63,479 nucleotides of DNA from assembly GCA_910579085.1 (NCBI GenBank), contig CAJTRU010000012.1:1-63479 (forward strand). The letters run 5' to 3'. Positions 8,277 to 17,465 of the stretch are shown here, in pieces; within the stretch, counting starts at the first letter, position 1; each line of letters starts with the position of its first letter. Position numbers and translations under genes: made by a program. A model generated the notes under the pieces. The model worked only from the letters and a program-made list of their open reading frames with translations, had not been told where the DNA came from and ran no database searches. The DNA is from an uncultured Lachnospiraceae bacterium (GTDB lineage Bacteria > Bacillota > Clostridia > Lachnospirales > Lachnospiraceae).

Positions 8277-8431
8277 GTATACCAGGACAGAATTGTATTT
8301 TGCCAGCAGAACTGTAATGTATGCTGTCACAAGGATACAGGGGCGTTCTTGTATATAATACCTGGGTTTTATGCCATATTCACAAAATTTTAAGAATATT
8401 CCAGCTATTTAGTACTTTTATTTTTTATTAT

Positions 8432-8443
8432 AAGTGGTATAAT
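8432..8443 (+). promoter_or_regulatory. Possible extended -10 promoter of the LtaS-like gene
   Basis: TGGTATAAT (8435-8443) is an extended -10 element lying 45 bases before the chosen start codon. No good -35 is visible. Confidence 0.4.
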
Positions 8444-8488
8444 TACCGTTGAAATTGAGGGCAGCTTTTTACAGAAATGAGGTGGCAT

Positions 8489-10603
8489 ATGCTTGATAGG
8501 AATAAGAGTACAGGAATAATTAAACATATTGCATTTTATATTATTGTGCCTGTAATTCTTGGGCTTGTAATTGAGTCGCTTAACCGTAAATCGTTAATTG
8601 CAGGTGTGGAATATATGGTGGGAAGCCCTTTATTATTTTGTTTTAATACGTTAATAATACTTCTTACACTTTCATTTGCATTGTTTTTTAAAAGGGAAAT
8701 ATTTGTATTTGTTTCTGTTTCAGCAGTATGGCTTTTATTTGGGATAGCTAATTTTATAATACTGCATTTCAGGGTTACTCCGTTTTCGGCAGTAGATTTT
8801 ACACTTATAAAAAGTGCAATAAGCGTGTCAGGGCATTATTTCAGTATGCTTAATATTGCAATGGTAGTTGTTGCACTATTCCTTATAGCTTTCTGCCTGG
8901 CATGTCTTTACAGGAAAGCACCTTACCATAGACACAGGAATGGCAAAAATATTATTATTTCGTTTGTTTCAGTAACTGTTATTACAATAGTTATTATGTT
9001 TATAAAGAGTTCCAGCAGTTCTGTGCAGGCACTGTCAACTAATTATACAAATATATCAGAAGCATATGAGAATTACGGCTTTGTATACTGCTTTGCAAAC
9101 AGCCTGATTGACACAGGGATAGCAAAGCCGGAAAATTATAGTGAAGAGGCAGTGCAGTCTGTAACAGGCAGGCTGGAAGATAAAGAAAGCACAGTATCGG
9201 ACAATGGGAAGCCAAATATTATATTTATACAGCTTGAGTCATTTTTTGATGTTGATTATGTAAAGGGTTTAAAGTATAAAAAAGACCCGCTGCCAGTGTT
9301 CCACTTGCTCCAGGAAAATTATACAAGTGGTATGCTTACAGTGCCAACTGTAGGGGCAGGCACTGTAAATACTGAGTTTGAAGTGCTTACAGGTATCAGG
9401 CAGCATGATTTTGGTGTATGTGAATACCCATATAAAACTATTTTAAAAAGTGTGGCATCAGAGAGTATCTGCCATGACCTTGCAAAGCTAGGCTATAAAA
9501 GCCACAGTGTCCATAACAATGATGCAACATTCTATGGAAGGAATATAGTATTTTCAAGCCTTGGCTTTGATACATTTACCTCGGTGGAATATATGAATGG
9601 CATTACTGAAAACGATAATGGCTGGGCGAATGATGATATTCTTGTGGATGAAATTATAAAGACATTAAATTCTACAAAGGGCGCAGACTTCACATTTGGA
9701 ATTACAGTACAGAGCCACGGTAAATATGATGTTGCAACAGATAAAAAATACCCGCTGGAAATTTCTGGTGCACCAGAAGGCATGGAAGAACAGTATACTT
9801 ATTATGTCAACCAGATTGCTGAAGTGGACCAGATGATAGGAGACCTTATAGGAAAGCTTTCAAAGCGTGATGAAAAGACTTTGCTTGTGCTTTATGGTGA
9901 CCATCTCCCAAGCCTGGAAATTTCTACAGATGAACTGGAAAATGGTGATTTATACCAGACACAGTATGTTACATGGAATAATTACGGGCTGGATAAAAAA
10001 GACCAGGATTTAACTTCATACCAGCTTTATCCATATATATTAGGCCAGGCAGGAATACATGAAGGGCTTATTACAAAATACCACCAGCAGAGCGACTGGC
10101 AGGCAGAGGGGTATACAGAGGGTCTCACAATGCTTTCATATGACCTGCTGTATGGTGAAAATTATGCATATAATGGAATTAACCCGTTTAATAACTCTGA
10201 TTTGAAGATGGGCACAGATAAAATATCTGTTACAGATGTTAAGAAGATACCAGGAATTACAGATGGTGAGGAAACATATCTGGTTACAGGCACAGGATTT
10301 ACTCCATATGCACAGGTGTATTTTGATGGCAGCCACCTGGACACAGAGTGGATTGACAGCAGCCACCTGAAAATAACTGAAAGCCTGGATTTTGAGCCAG
10401 ATAATGAAGAAGAGGAAACAGAAAATATTACAGATGAAGAAGATGGGGAAAACCAGGAACAAACAGAAGATACTGATATTGATGAAACAGACGCATTTAC
10501 TATAAAGATACTTGATGATGATGGTGTTATATTAAGCACAAGCCAGCCATTATTGTACAAGGAAACATCACTGCCAGTTAATAATATTACAGACTGGTAT
10601 TAA
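8489..10603 (+). CDS. LtaS-family phosphoglycerol transferase with C-terminal IPT/TIG-like domain
   Basis: Five N-terminal membrane helices (within about residues 12-170) are followed by an extracellular sulfatase-fold domain (about 235-540), as in lipoteichoic acid synthase. The metal and nucleophile motifs are visible: IQLESFFD, GAGTVNTEFEVLTG (the Thr is the expected nucleophile) and YGDHLPSL. Such enzymes polymerise glycerol phosphate from phosphatidylglycerol outside the membrane. After the catalytic part comes a segment with YLVTGTGFTPYAQVYFDG and SSHLKI that looks like an IPT/TIG beta-sandwich, then an acidic Glu-rich stretch. The ATG at 8489 is preferred over 8477 because AGGTGG sits just upstream. 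An LTA-type polymer is likely but not proven. Confidence 0.88.
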   Translation: MLDRNKSTGIIKHIAFYIIVPVILGLVIESLNRKSLIAGVEYMVGSPLLFCFNTLIILLTLSFALFFKREIFVFVSVSAVWLLFGIANFIILHFRVTPFSAVDFTLIKSAISVSGHYFSMLNIAMVVVALFLIAFCLACLYRKAPYHRHRNGKNIIISFVSVTVITIVIMFIKSSSSSVQALSTNYTNISEAYENYGFVYCFANSLIDTGIAKPENYSEEAVQSVTGRLEDKESTVSDNGKPNIIFIQLESFFDVDYVKGLKYKKDPLPVFHLLQENYTSGMLTVPTVGAGTVNTEFEVLTGIRQHDFGVCEYPYKTILKSVASESICHDLAKLGYKSHSVHNNDATFYGRNIVFSSLGFDTFTSVEYMNGITENDNGWANDDILVDEIIKTLNSTKGADFTFGITVQSHGKYDVATDKKYPLEISGAPEGMEEQYTYYVNQIAEVDQMIGDLIGKLSKRDEKTLLVLYGDHLPSLEISTDELENGDLYQTQYVTWNNYGLDKKDQDLTSYQLYPYILGQAGIHEGLITKYHQQSDWQAEGYTEGLTMLSYDLLYGENYAYNGINPFNNSDLKMGTDKISVTDVKKIPGITDGEETYLVTGTGFTPYAQVYFDGSHLDTEWIDSSHLKITESLDFEPDNEEEETENITDEEDGENQEQTEDTDIDETDAFTIKILDDDGVILSTSQPLLYKETSLPVNNITDWY

Positions 10604-10624
10604 TCTATACAGGAATTATAACAT

Positions 10625-10670
10625 AAAAGTCATATTTTGTCGTAAGACAGAGTATGACTTTTATTTTTAT
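10625..10670 (+). terminator. Terminator after the LtaS-like gene
   Basis: AAAAGTCATA pairs with TATGACTTTT, with a further TGTC/GACA pair inside, and a T-rich tail follows. The apical part contains TTTGTCGTA, which may double as a Spo0A-like site. Confidence 0.7.
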
Positions 10671-10713
10671 ATACTTTAGTTTGACATTATTCGTGAAGGA
10701 TATTATGTATACT
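10636..10713 (+). promoter_or_regulatory. Candidate Spo0A-activated promoter of spoIIGA-sigE
   Basis: TTGACA at 10681-10686 and TATACT at 10708-10713 are 21 bases apart, much longer than normal and close to the 22-base spacing known for the B. subtilis spoIIG promoter. TTTGACA is also the reverse complement of a 0A-box core (TGTCAAA), and TTTGTCGTA lies about 80 bases upstream of the likely start. A normal 17-base alternative exists (TATGTA at 10704-10709). The Spo0A reading is an inference by analogy. Confidence 0.4.
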
Positions 10714-10789
10714 TCATATATAGCAAATATACCGCCAATTGGTATTCCTGAAACTGTCTGGCCAGAGCCCGGGGAAAGAAGGCATAAGC

Positions 10790-11605
10790 ATGGCAGTCTG
10801 TTTTTATGCAGATTTATATTGGATTTTAAATTTTATCATGAATTTATTTCTGTTGTATATAACAGCCTGGTGGCTGAATGAGCCTGCCAGTGTTAAAAGG
10901 TGGGTAGTTTCGTCTGCTGTATGTGCAGCATTTCCAGTAGTTAATACAATTGCAAGCCAGAGCGGGGTTAAAGTGCCACAGGTTTTAACAGCCGTCCTGG
11001 AACTTGCCCTGCTTGTATTCTGGGCATATAGACCAGCAGGCATAAGGCAGTTTTTAAAACAGCTTGCAAATTTTATATTAGTATCAGCATTTACAGCCGG
11101 AATGTTGTTTATGCTGAAAGGAATATTTTCAAGGGGAGGGAAAGACAGCCAGAAGTTTTCACTGCTGTTTCTGCTGGTTTCAGTTTTTATGTTGTATATA
11201 TTATTCCGCTTTTTAAGGACAGCAATAGCAAAACAGGAATTAAGGCGGAAAAGTGTGGTAAATGTTACTCTTGTACATAATGGCAGGGAACAGGTGGTTA
11301 AGGCTTTATTTGATACAGGAAACCATCTTATAAGCCCATATACAGGTGAACCGGTATTTATAATATCAAAGGAACTGTCAGAAAGCATGGGGCTTAAAAA
11401 GGACTTAAAACCGCTTTTGATACCATACAATTCCATAGGCGGAAGAGGGCTTTTAGAAGCATACAGGCTTGAGCTGGCGCAGTTCCAGGATGGGAGTACC
11501 AGAAAAAATTTCCTGGCAGCGGTAAGTGACAATATTTGCACAGATAAAGAAATACAGATGATTTTAAATAATCAGTCTATGGCAGAAGGAGGACACAATG
11601 CTTAA
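10790..11605 (+). CDS. spoIIGA: Sigma-E processing peptidase SpoIIGA
   Basis: SpoIIGA is the membrane-bound aspartic protease that removes the pro-sequence of sigma-E in the mother cell. The N-terminal half has about five membrane helices, starting MAVCFYADLYWILNFIMNLF. The C-terminal half has the aspartic-protease motif ALFDTGNHL, whose Asp is the expected catalytic residue, and a later GGRGLLEAYRL segment. The ATG at 10790 has AAGAAGG seven bases upstream; the longer in-frame ATG at 10739 adds an implausible hydrophilic lead. It overlaps its substrate gene, sigE, by eight bases. Confidence 0.92.
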   Translation: MAVCFYADLYWILNFIMNLFLLYITAWWLNEPASVKRWVVSSAVCAAFPVVNTIASQSGVKVPQVLTAVLELALLVFWAYRPAGIRQFLKQLANFILVSAFTAGMLFMLKGIFSRGGKDSQKFSLLFLLVSVFMLYILFRFLRTAIAKQELRRKSVVNVTLVHNGREQVVKALFDTGNHLISPYTGEPVFIISKELSESMGLKKDLKPLLIPYNSIGGRGLLEAYRLELAQFQDGSTRKNFLAAVSDNICTDKEIQMILNNQSMAEGGHNA

Positions 11606-12338
11606 GATATCAATGTCAAATAGGTTTCAGTTCAGGATGATGCCGGAATTCAGAGGGCTTTTGTGGCCGCAGAAAGGCGGGGACATACATTACATAGGGG
11701 GAGCAGAGATACTTCCGGCGCCGTTTACAATAGATGAGGAAAAGAAAATACTTGATAAACTTGGCGGTTCAGAAGACCAGGCGGCGAGGAGCTGCCTTAT
11801 AGAGCATAACCTGCGCCTTGTTGTATATATAGCTAAGAAGTTTGACAATACAGGAGTAGGCGTTGAAGACCTTATTTCTATAGGCACGATAGGGCTTATT
11901 AAGGCTATTAACACATTTAACCCGTTAAAAAATATAAAGCTTGCAACATATGCTTCAAGATGTATTGAAAATGAAATCTTAATGTATTTAAGACGTAATA
12001 ATAAAGTGAAACTTGAAGTATCAATAGATGAACCGCTTAATGTTGACTGGGATGGCAATGAGCTTCTGCTTTCAGATATACTTGGGACAGATGAGAATGT
12101 TATTTCAAAAAACCTTGAGGATGAAGTTGACAGGAGGCTTCTTAGAATGGCGCTTGATAAGCTTAGTGAGCGTGAAAGGGTAATAATTGAAATGAGGTTC
12201 GGCATTAACACAAATGATGGCAAAGAGCGCACCCAGAAAGAGGTTGCGGATATTATGGGCATTTCCCAGTCTTATATTTCAAGGCTTGAGAAAAAGATTA
12301 TGAAAAGACTTAAAAAGGAGATTATGAAAATGGAATAA
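11598..12338 (+). CDS. sigE: RNA polymerase sporulation sigma factor sigma-E precursor
   Basis: Sigma-E drives early mother-cell transcription. The N-terminus is a pro-sequence. The segment HYIGGAEILPAPF matches the region around the processing site in B. subtilis, so cleavage is expected about 30-40 residues in. Region 2 (RLVVYIAKKFDNTGVGVEDL, then LATYASRCIENEILMYLR) and region 4 (GISQSYISRLEKKIMKRLKK) are intact. The start has AGGAGG upstream. It overlaps the end of spoIIGA, which couples protease and substrate synthesis. Confidence 0.95.
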   Translation: MLKISMSNRFQFRMMPEFRGLLWPQKGGDIHYIGGAEILPAPFTIDEEKKILDKLGGSEDQAARSCLIEHNLRLVVYIAKKFDNTGVGVEDLISIGTIGLIKAINTFNPLKNIKLATYASRCIENEILMYLRRNNKVKLEVSIDEPLNVDWDGNELLLSDILGTDENVISKNLEDEVDRRLLRMALDKLSERERVIIEMRFGINTNDGKERTQKEVADIMGISQSYISRLEKKIMKRLKKEIMKME

Positions 12339-12408
12339 GATTGGACTAAATGGTAAATCCTACTTTATAAGACCTAAAAATGTATTCGTCACAGTGTGGA
12401 GGATAAAA

Positions 12409-13185
12409 ATGGCAATGTATAAAGTAGAAATCTGTGGTGTAAACACAGCAAAATTACCACTTCTTACAGATGAAGAAAAGAAGGAGCTTTTTACTAAAAT
12501 ACAGAAAGGTGATAAAAAGGCAAGGGAGAAGTTTATTAAGGGTAATTTAAGGCTTGTCTTAAGTATAATACAGAGATTTTCAAGTTCAGGTGAAAATATT
12601 GATGATTTATTCCAGATAGGCTGTATAGGGCTTATGAAGGCAATAGACCATTTTGATGTAACATTAAATGTTAAATTTTCTACTTATGCTGTACCAATGA
12701 TAATTGGGGAGATAAGGCGCTACCTGCGTGACAATAACAGCATACGGGTAAGCCGTTCTATACGTGATACAGCATATAAGGCTATTTATACTAAGGAACT
12801 GATGATGAAAGATAGTGATAAAGAGCCTACAGTTGAAGAGATTGCGGCTAAACTGGAACTTGCACCAGAGGATATAGTATTTGCGCTTGATGCAATACAA
12901 AGCCCTGTATCATTGTATGAACCAGTATATGCCGAAAGTGGCGACACGCTTTATATTATGGACCAGATAAGTGATAAAAAAAACAAAGAGGATAACTGGA
13001 TAGAGGAGATATCATTAAAAGCAGCGATTGACCATCTTTCCGACAGGGAACATAAGATTATTAATATGAGGTATTTTGAGGGCAAGACGCAGATGGAGGT
13101 GGCAGAGGAAATAAATATTTCACAGGCGCAGGTAAGCCGCCTGGAGAAAAAAGCTTTACGTTCAATGAAGAATTATTTAAGGTAA
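12409..13185 (+). CDS. sigG: RNA polymerase sporulation sigma factor sigma-G
   Basis: Sigma-G controls late forespore genes. The N-terminal VEICGVNTAKLPLLT is characteristic of the SigG lineage and is followed by region 2 (FIKGNLRLVLSIIQRF, FSTYAVPMIIGEIRRYLRD) and region 4 (ISQAQVSRLEKKALRSMK). The ATG at 12409 has GGAGG just upstream; a GTG at 12394 precedes that site and is discounted. The gene follows sigE, as in B. subtilis. About 70 bases separate them, enough for a separate promoter, but I see no clear forespore-type sequence. Confidence 0.95.
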   Translation: MAMYKVEICGVNTAKLPLLTDEEKKELFTKIQKGDKKAREKFIKGNLRLVLSIIQRFSSSGENIDDLFQIGCIGLMKAIDHFDVTLNVKFSTYAVPMIIGEIRRYLRDNNSIRVSRSIRDTAYKAIYTKELMMKDSDKEPTVEEIAAKLELAPEDIVFALDAIQSPVSLYEPVYAESGDTLYIMDQISDKKNKEDNWIEEISLKAAIDHLSDREHKIINMRYFEGKTQMEVAEEINISQAQVSRLEKKALRSMKNYLR

Positions 13186-13235
13186 ATGCACATATACCTT
13201 GTAGTAAGGATTATCTCTGGCATATGGAGGAACGG

Positions 13236-13499
13236 ATGCGGGTATGTGAGCTTCGTGAGAAGGAAGTAATTAATGTTTGTGACGGGGAAAGGCTTGGAAA
13301 TGTATGTGATGTTGATTTCGACGTAAAAACAGGGCGGATACTGAGTCTTATAATTCCAGGCCCGTGCAAAGTCTTTGGTATACTTGGACGTGATTATGAG
13401 TATATAATACCATATGAATGTGTTAAGAGGATAGGGACAGATGTTATACTTGTAGATGTTGATATTGAAAAATGCAGGCAGAAGTGTAAATTTGATTAA
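13236..13499 (+). CDS. YlmC/YmxH-family PRC-barrel sporulation protein
   Basis: The 87-residue protein has the YlmC/YmxH pattern: MRVCELREKEVINV, then a PRC-barrel-like core LGNVCDVDFDVKTGRILSLI, and a final VILVDVD strand. Members of this family are often found next to sporulation sigma genes in Firmicutes. Their biochemical role is unclear. The ATG at 13236 has GGAGG five bases upstream; the ATG at 13224 overlaps that site. It follows sigG by 50 bases and is probably co-transcribed with it. Confidence 0.85.
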   Translation: MRVCELREKEVINVCDGERLGNVCDVDFDVKTGRILSLIIPGPCKVFGILGRDYEYIIPYECVKRIGTDVILVDVDIEKCRQKCKFD

Positions 13500-13590
13500 A
13501 GTTGCAAAGAGGGTATGAATAGGTTATTATTAATATATTCAGGAATATTACAAGAATATTTTTAATAATTATGAAAGGTGGTACAAAGCT

Positions 13591-14046
13591 ATGAAATGTC
13601 CTTTTTGCGGAGCAGATGATACAAGGGTTATTGATTCCCGTCCAGCAGATGATAATACATCTATAAGGCGCAGGCGGCAGTGTGATGTATGCCAGAAGCG
13701 TTTTACAACATATGAAAAAGTGGAAGAAATTCCTTTGATGGTAATTAAAAAAGATTTACAGCGCCAGCCTTATGAAAGAAAAAAACTTGCAGAGGGTGTT
13801 GTGCGTTCATGCCATAAAAGGCAGGTAACAGCAGATGAAATGGAAGCGCTTGTGGATAAGGTAGAAGCGGATATATTTGCAAAAGAGAAAAAAGAAATAG
13901 CGAGCAGCTATATAGGGGAACTGGTAATGAATGAGCTTAAAAACCTTGATGCAGTTGCATATGTGCGGTTTGCATCTATATACAGGCAGTTTAAAGATGT
14001 GGATACATTTATGGAAGAAATCAAGAAAATAATTGATAAGCAGTAA
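13591..14046 (+). CDS. nrdR: Transcriptional repressor NrdR
   Basis: NrdR represses ribonucleotide reductase genes in response to ATP/dATP. The N-terminal zinc ribbon (CPFCGADDTRVIDSR, then CDVCQKRFTTYE) and the ATP-cone domain (about residues 49-139, starting PLMVIKKD) are both complete. The length of 151 residues is normal. It is followed by its own terminator. No NrdR operator pair was recognised in this window, and no ribonucleotide reductase gene is present. Confidence 0.95.
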   Translation: MKCPFCGADDTRVIDSRPADDNTSIRRRRQCDVCQKRFTTYEKVEEIPLMVIKKDLQRQPYERKKLAEGVVRSCHKRQVTADEMEALVDKVEADIFAKEKKEIASSYIGELVMNELKNLDAVAYVRFASIYRQFKDVDTFMEEIKKIIDKQ

Positions 14047-14064
14047 CATTGCTTTAAAAAATAC

Positions 14065-14102
14065 AATACCAGGCCTGTGTATTTATGGGCCTGGTATTTT
14101 TG
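14065..14102 (+). terminator. Terminator after nrdR
   Basis: AATACCAGGCC and GGCCTGGTATT form an 11-bp perfect stem, followed by four to five Ts. Confidence 0.9.
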
Positions 14103-14303
14103 GTGTTTGTCTTGTTACCAGAAACCCATAATAAAACACAAAGCAAACTGCAAAAACTTCTTTCTGTATGCTGGCAAAATTCCAGAAAAATACTTGTTAA
14201 CTGGAAGTTATGTGGTATATTTCTGTATTAGCAGATATACAACAGTTACTATTATACTGTCTGACAAGTGGCTGGCAGAATAATCCCCATCACCCCAAAT
14301 TTA

Positions 14304-14578
14304 CAGTTATCTTATACCATATGTTTTATTACAGGTTTATGATGGCAGGTTTCCAGTGCACATATGCCAGCAATATTCCATAAAAGGGGTACTCCAGGTC
14401 CGCCGGCATTTAAGCTATATCTTTAATGTTACGAAAGAAACGCCAGTTTATTTTGGAACATTAAAGATATAGCTTTATGTGCCGCTGCGTGGCCTGTCGT
14501 AGCGGAAGCGTACCCCGTTTATGGAATATTCTGGCTTTGGCACTGGAAACCGTCCGTCCACTAACAAAAGATAACTGG
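14304..14578. repeat. Giant palindromic element, copy 3
   Basis: A 275-bp near-perfect palindrome fills the gap between nrdR and comM. Its ends are CAGTTATC (14304) and GATAACTGG (14570-14578). The arm at 14348-14392, with GGTTTCCAGTGC and CAATATTCCATAAAAGGGG, is mirrored by 14510-14551, with CCCCGTTTATGGAATATTC and GCACTGGAAACC. Inside, GGCATTTAAGCTATATCTTT (from 14405) pairs with 14457-14483. The right outer arm is the reverse complement of the left outer arm of copy 1 and of the piece at the window end. No plausible gene lies in 14103-14700. Confidence 0.85.
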
Positions 14579-14636
14579 AAACATTTTGTCCGTAAAAACA
14601 AAAAGCTGGTATTATATGGAATTACAACTAAAAGTA

Positions 14637-14665
14637 TTGATTAAATTATACATATGTGATATTAT
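14637..14665 (+). promoter_or_regulatory. Possible promoter of comM-dprA
   Basis: TTGATT (14637-14642) and TATTAT (14660-14665) are separated by 17 bases, about 45 bases before the start codon. Confidence 0.45.
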
Positions 14666-14709
14666 AACCAGAGGGGAAGCAGCCTGTTGTGTAAGTGGAA
14701 AGGAATTTT

Positions 14710-16275
14710 ATGTACAGTGAAGCTTATTCAGCTATGGTACAGGGCATTGAAGGCAGGATTATCCAGGCGGAAGCAGATATTTCTGACGGACTGCCCTGTT
14801 TTATGCTTGTCGGGTATCTGGCATCTGAGGTAAAGGAAGCCAGGGAACGTGTCCGTATTGCATTAAAGAACAGTGGTCTGAGGATACCACCTAAAAAAAT
14901 TACTGTTAATTTATCACCTGCTGGCATATATAAATATGGTACAGGTTATGATTTTGTAATTGCTGTTGCAATACTTTCTGCATTAGGCATAGTTAATAAA
15001 AAGCATCTTGGCAGCACAATCCTTATAGGGGAATTAAGCCTTGATGGCAGTTCTAAAGCTGTTAAAGGGGTTCTTCCAATGGTATATACTGCTTATGGGC
15101 ATGGCATAAAATATGTTATAGTACCAAAGCAGAACACCAGGGAGGCTATGTTTGTAAAAGGGATTTTAATTATAGGTGTGGAAAGCCTTAGTGATATAAT
15201 AGATGTGTTAAATAGTGAAGAACCATCAGAGTTTGCGTGTAAAAGTACAGGCCTGGAGGAAAGTATAAATAATGGCCTGGAGGATATATATGGGAAAATA
15301 CCTGGTTTTGAAGATATAAGCGGGCAGGATATGGCATGCAGGGCAGCAGAGGTTGCAGTTTCAGGTATGCATAACCTGCTTATGATAGGCGCGCCAGGGA
15401 CTGGCAAGACCATGATTGCAAGAAGGATTGCAGGAATAATGCCAAAGCCCTGCTTTGATGAATGTATGGAGATTTCAAAGGTATATAGTGTTGCAGGGCT
15501 TCTTGCCAGTGATAATCCTGTTATATGTTACAGGCCCTTCAGGACACCACACCATACAATTACGCAGACTGCTCTTTCTGGAGGCGGGAGGTATCCAAAG
15601 CCAGGGGAAGTGAGCCTCGCATCAGGGGGTGTGCTGTTCCTGGACGAGCTTCCAGAATTTAAAAGACAGGCGTTAGAGGTGCTAAGACAGCCACTTGAAG
15701 ATGGCTATGTAAATGTATCAAGGCTTGACGGGAGCTGCCGCTATCCTGCAAGGTTTATGCTTGTAGCAGCAATGAACCCATGCAGGTGCGGTTACTTTCC
15801 AGACCGCAGGAAGTGTACATGTACTCCTCTGCAAGTTAAAAGTTATCTTGGAAAGATAAGCACACCATTACTGGACAGAATAGATATTTGTGCAGAAACA
15901 GTCCCGCTCAGGATGGATGAATTAAATACATATGTAAAAAGAAGAAAGGAAACATCGCAGGAAATAAGGGAACGTGTAGCCAGGGCGCATAAAATACAGT
16001 ATAAAAGGTATAAAAATGAAAATTTCAGTTTTAACTCATACCTTACCCCTTCCAACATTAGAAAATATTGTGAACTGTCCCCAGAAGCAAAAGATTACCT
16101 TGAATATATATTAAATGGCATGTCTTTTAGTGCAAGGGCATACCATAAAATAATAAAGGCGGGCCGTACAATTGCCGATATGGAACAGAGCAGCCATATA
16201 GAGAAGCCACATATTGCAGAAGCAATTTGTTACAGAAGCATTAATGATAAATACTGGAGGGAAGGGAGGGAATAA
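14710..16275 (+). CDS. comM: ComM/YifB-family Mg-chelatase-like AAA ATPase
   Basis: Proteins of this family are hexameric helicases; ComM promotes branch migration during natural transformation. The N-terminal LonC-like domain (IQAEADISDGLPCFMLVGY, VNLSPAGIYKYGTGYDFVIA) precedes an AAA domain with Walker A GAPGTGKT, Walker B GVLFLDELPEF and a C-terminal Mg-chelatase segment. A Cys-rich insert, CRCGYFPDRRKCTC, is typical of the family. The ATG at 14710 has AAAGGA upstream; a GTG at 14695 is less likely. Its stop overlaps the start of dprA (TAATG), so the two are translationally coupled. Both act on incoming single-stranded DNA. Confidence 0.9.
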   Translation: MYSEAYSAMVQGIEGRIIQAEADISDGLPCFMLVGYLASEVKEARERVRIALKNSGLRIPPKKITVNLSPAGIYKYGTGYDFVIAVAILSALGIVNKKHLGSTILIGELSLDGSSKAVKGVLPMVYTAYGHGIKYVIVPKQNTREAMFVKGILIIGVESLSDIIDVLNSEEPSEFACKSTGLEESINNGLEDIYGKIPGFEDISGQDMACRAAEVAVSGMHNLLMIGAPGTGKTMIARRIAGIMPKPCFDECMEISKVYSVAGLLASDNPVICYRPFRTPHHTITQTALSGGGRYPKPGEVSLASGGVLFLDELPEFKRQALEVLRQPLEDGYVNVSRLDGSCRYPARFMLVAAMNPCRCGYFPDRRKCTCTPLQVKSYLGKISTPLLDRIDICAETVPLRMDELNTYVKRRKETSQEIRERVARAHKIQYKRYKNENFSFNSYLTPSNIRKYCELSPEAKDYLEYILNGMSFSARAYHKIIKAGRTIADMEQSSHIEKPHIAEAICYRSINDKYWREGRE

Positions 16276-17378
16276 TGGTGGAAATGGAACATATACATTA
16301 TGTGTACTGGCTGTCATGTTTAAGGGGCATAGGAAAGGTGAAGAGGAACAGCCTGCTTGGATTTATGGGAAGTGAAGAAGAGATATTTAATGCTTCAGGG
16401 GAAATGCTTTCCAAGGCAGACAGAATAACTGGAAAAGATATTTATAATATAATGGAGGAAAGGGACGAGGCAAAAGTCATGGAAGATTATGCCATTATGG
16501 AGTCTAAAGGCATAAAATTCACATATAAAGGGCATTATACATATCCTGGCAGGCTTGAGGGGTTATATGATGCACCATACAGCCTGTTTTATAAAGGGGT
16601 TCTGCCAGATAACAGTAAGAAATGTGTAGCAGTTGTTGGTGCAAGGAATGTGTCATACCAGGGAAGTGTGGTTGCCAGCAGAATGGGAAGACAGCTTGCA
16701 GAAAACGGAATACAGGTTGTAAGCGGGCTTGCGAGGGGCGTTGACGTCTGTGCGCAGAGAGGGACATTGCAAATATCTGGAGGAAGGACATTTGCAGTAA
16801 TGGGATGTGGTGCAGATATATGCTACCCAAGGCAGAATATAGAAGAATATATGCTTATACAAAAGAGTGGCGGCATAATTTCGGAATATCCGCCAGGAAT
16901 GCCGCCTGTTGCAGGCAATTTTCCTATGCGCAACAGGATAATCAGCGGGCTTTCTGATGGCATACTTGTAATTGAGGCAGGGGAAAAAAGTGGTTCTCTT
17001 ATAACAGCAGAGGCAGGTATAGAACAAGGAAAAGATATTTTTGTTGTACCTGGGGAGATAGGCAATAAGTTATATTATGGAAGCAATGAGCTTATAAAAA
17101 ATGGTGCGGCACTTGTTACGAATGTAAGAGATATAATGGACGCACTTGGTATGTTCTACGATTGTAGTACAGAGGGCAGGAAGAAAAAAATTGATGTTGT
17201 GCTTGAAAGGACAGAAAAAATAGTGTATGCTAGTTTAAGTCTGGAACCTGCCCATATATCAGAAATAGCTTTAAAAACCGGACTGGGTATACAACATACG
17301 ATGGAAATACTCACAGGGCTTGAATTAAAGCATGTTGCAGTTATGGCAGGTAATAATTATTTTGCATTAAAGATATAA
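16275..17378 (+). CDS. dprA: DNA processing protein DprA
   Basis: DprA binds incoming single-stranded DNA and loads RecA during transformation. The Rossmann-like core shows VAVVGARNVSYQGS, VVSGLARGVDVCAQRG, TFAVMGCGADICYP, FPMRNRIISGLSDG and SGSLITAEAG, all family hallmarks. A C-terminal winged-helix segment (about 310-367) is present. The length of 367 is normal. The start ATG overlaps the comM stop. Presence of the gene does not prove that the organism is naturally transformable, because DprA is widely kept. Confidence 0.95.
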   Translation: MVEMEHIHYVYWLSCLRGIGKVKRNSLLGFMGSEEEIFNASGEMLSKADRITGKDIYNIMEERDEAKVMEDYAIMESKGIKFTYKGHYTYPGRLEGLYDAPYSLFYKGVLPDNSKKCVAVVGARNVSYQGSVVASRMGRQLAENGIQVVSGLARGVDVCAQRGTLQISGGRTFAVMGCGADICYPRQNIEEYMLIQKSGGIISEYPPGMPPVAGNFPMRNRIISGLSDGILVIEAGEKSGSLITAEAGIEQGKDIFVVPGEIGNKLYYGSNELIKNGAALVTNVRDIMDALGMFYDCSTEGRKKKIDVVLERTEKIVYASLSLEPAHISEIALKTGLGIQHTMEILTGLELKHVAVMAGNNYFALKI

Positions 17379-17465
17379 GATAAGAGAAAAGCTGCTTCTT
17401 GTTAATAATAAACAGCCAGGGACAGCAGCATTATGTATTACCAGATTGAAAGGAAGGAAGCAGTA

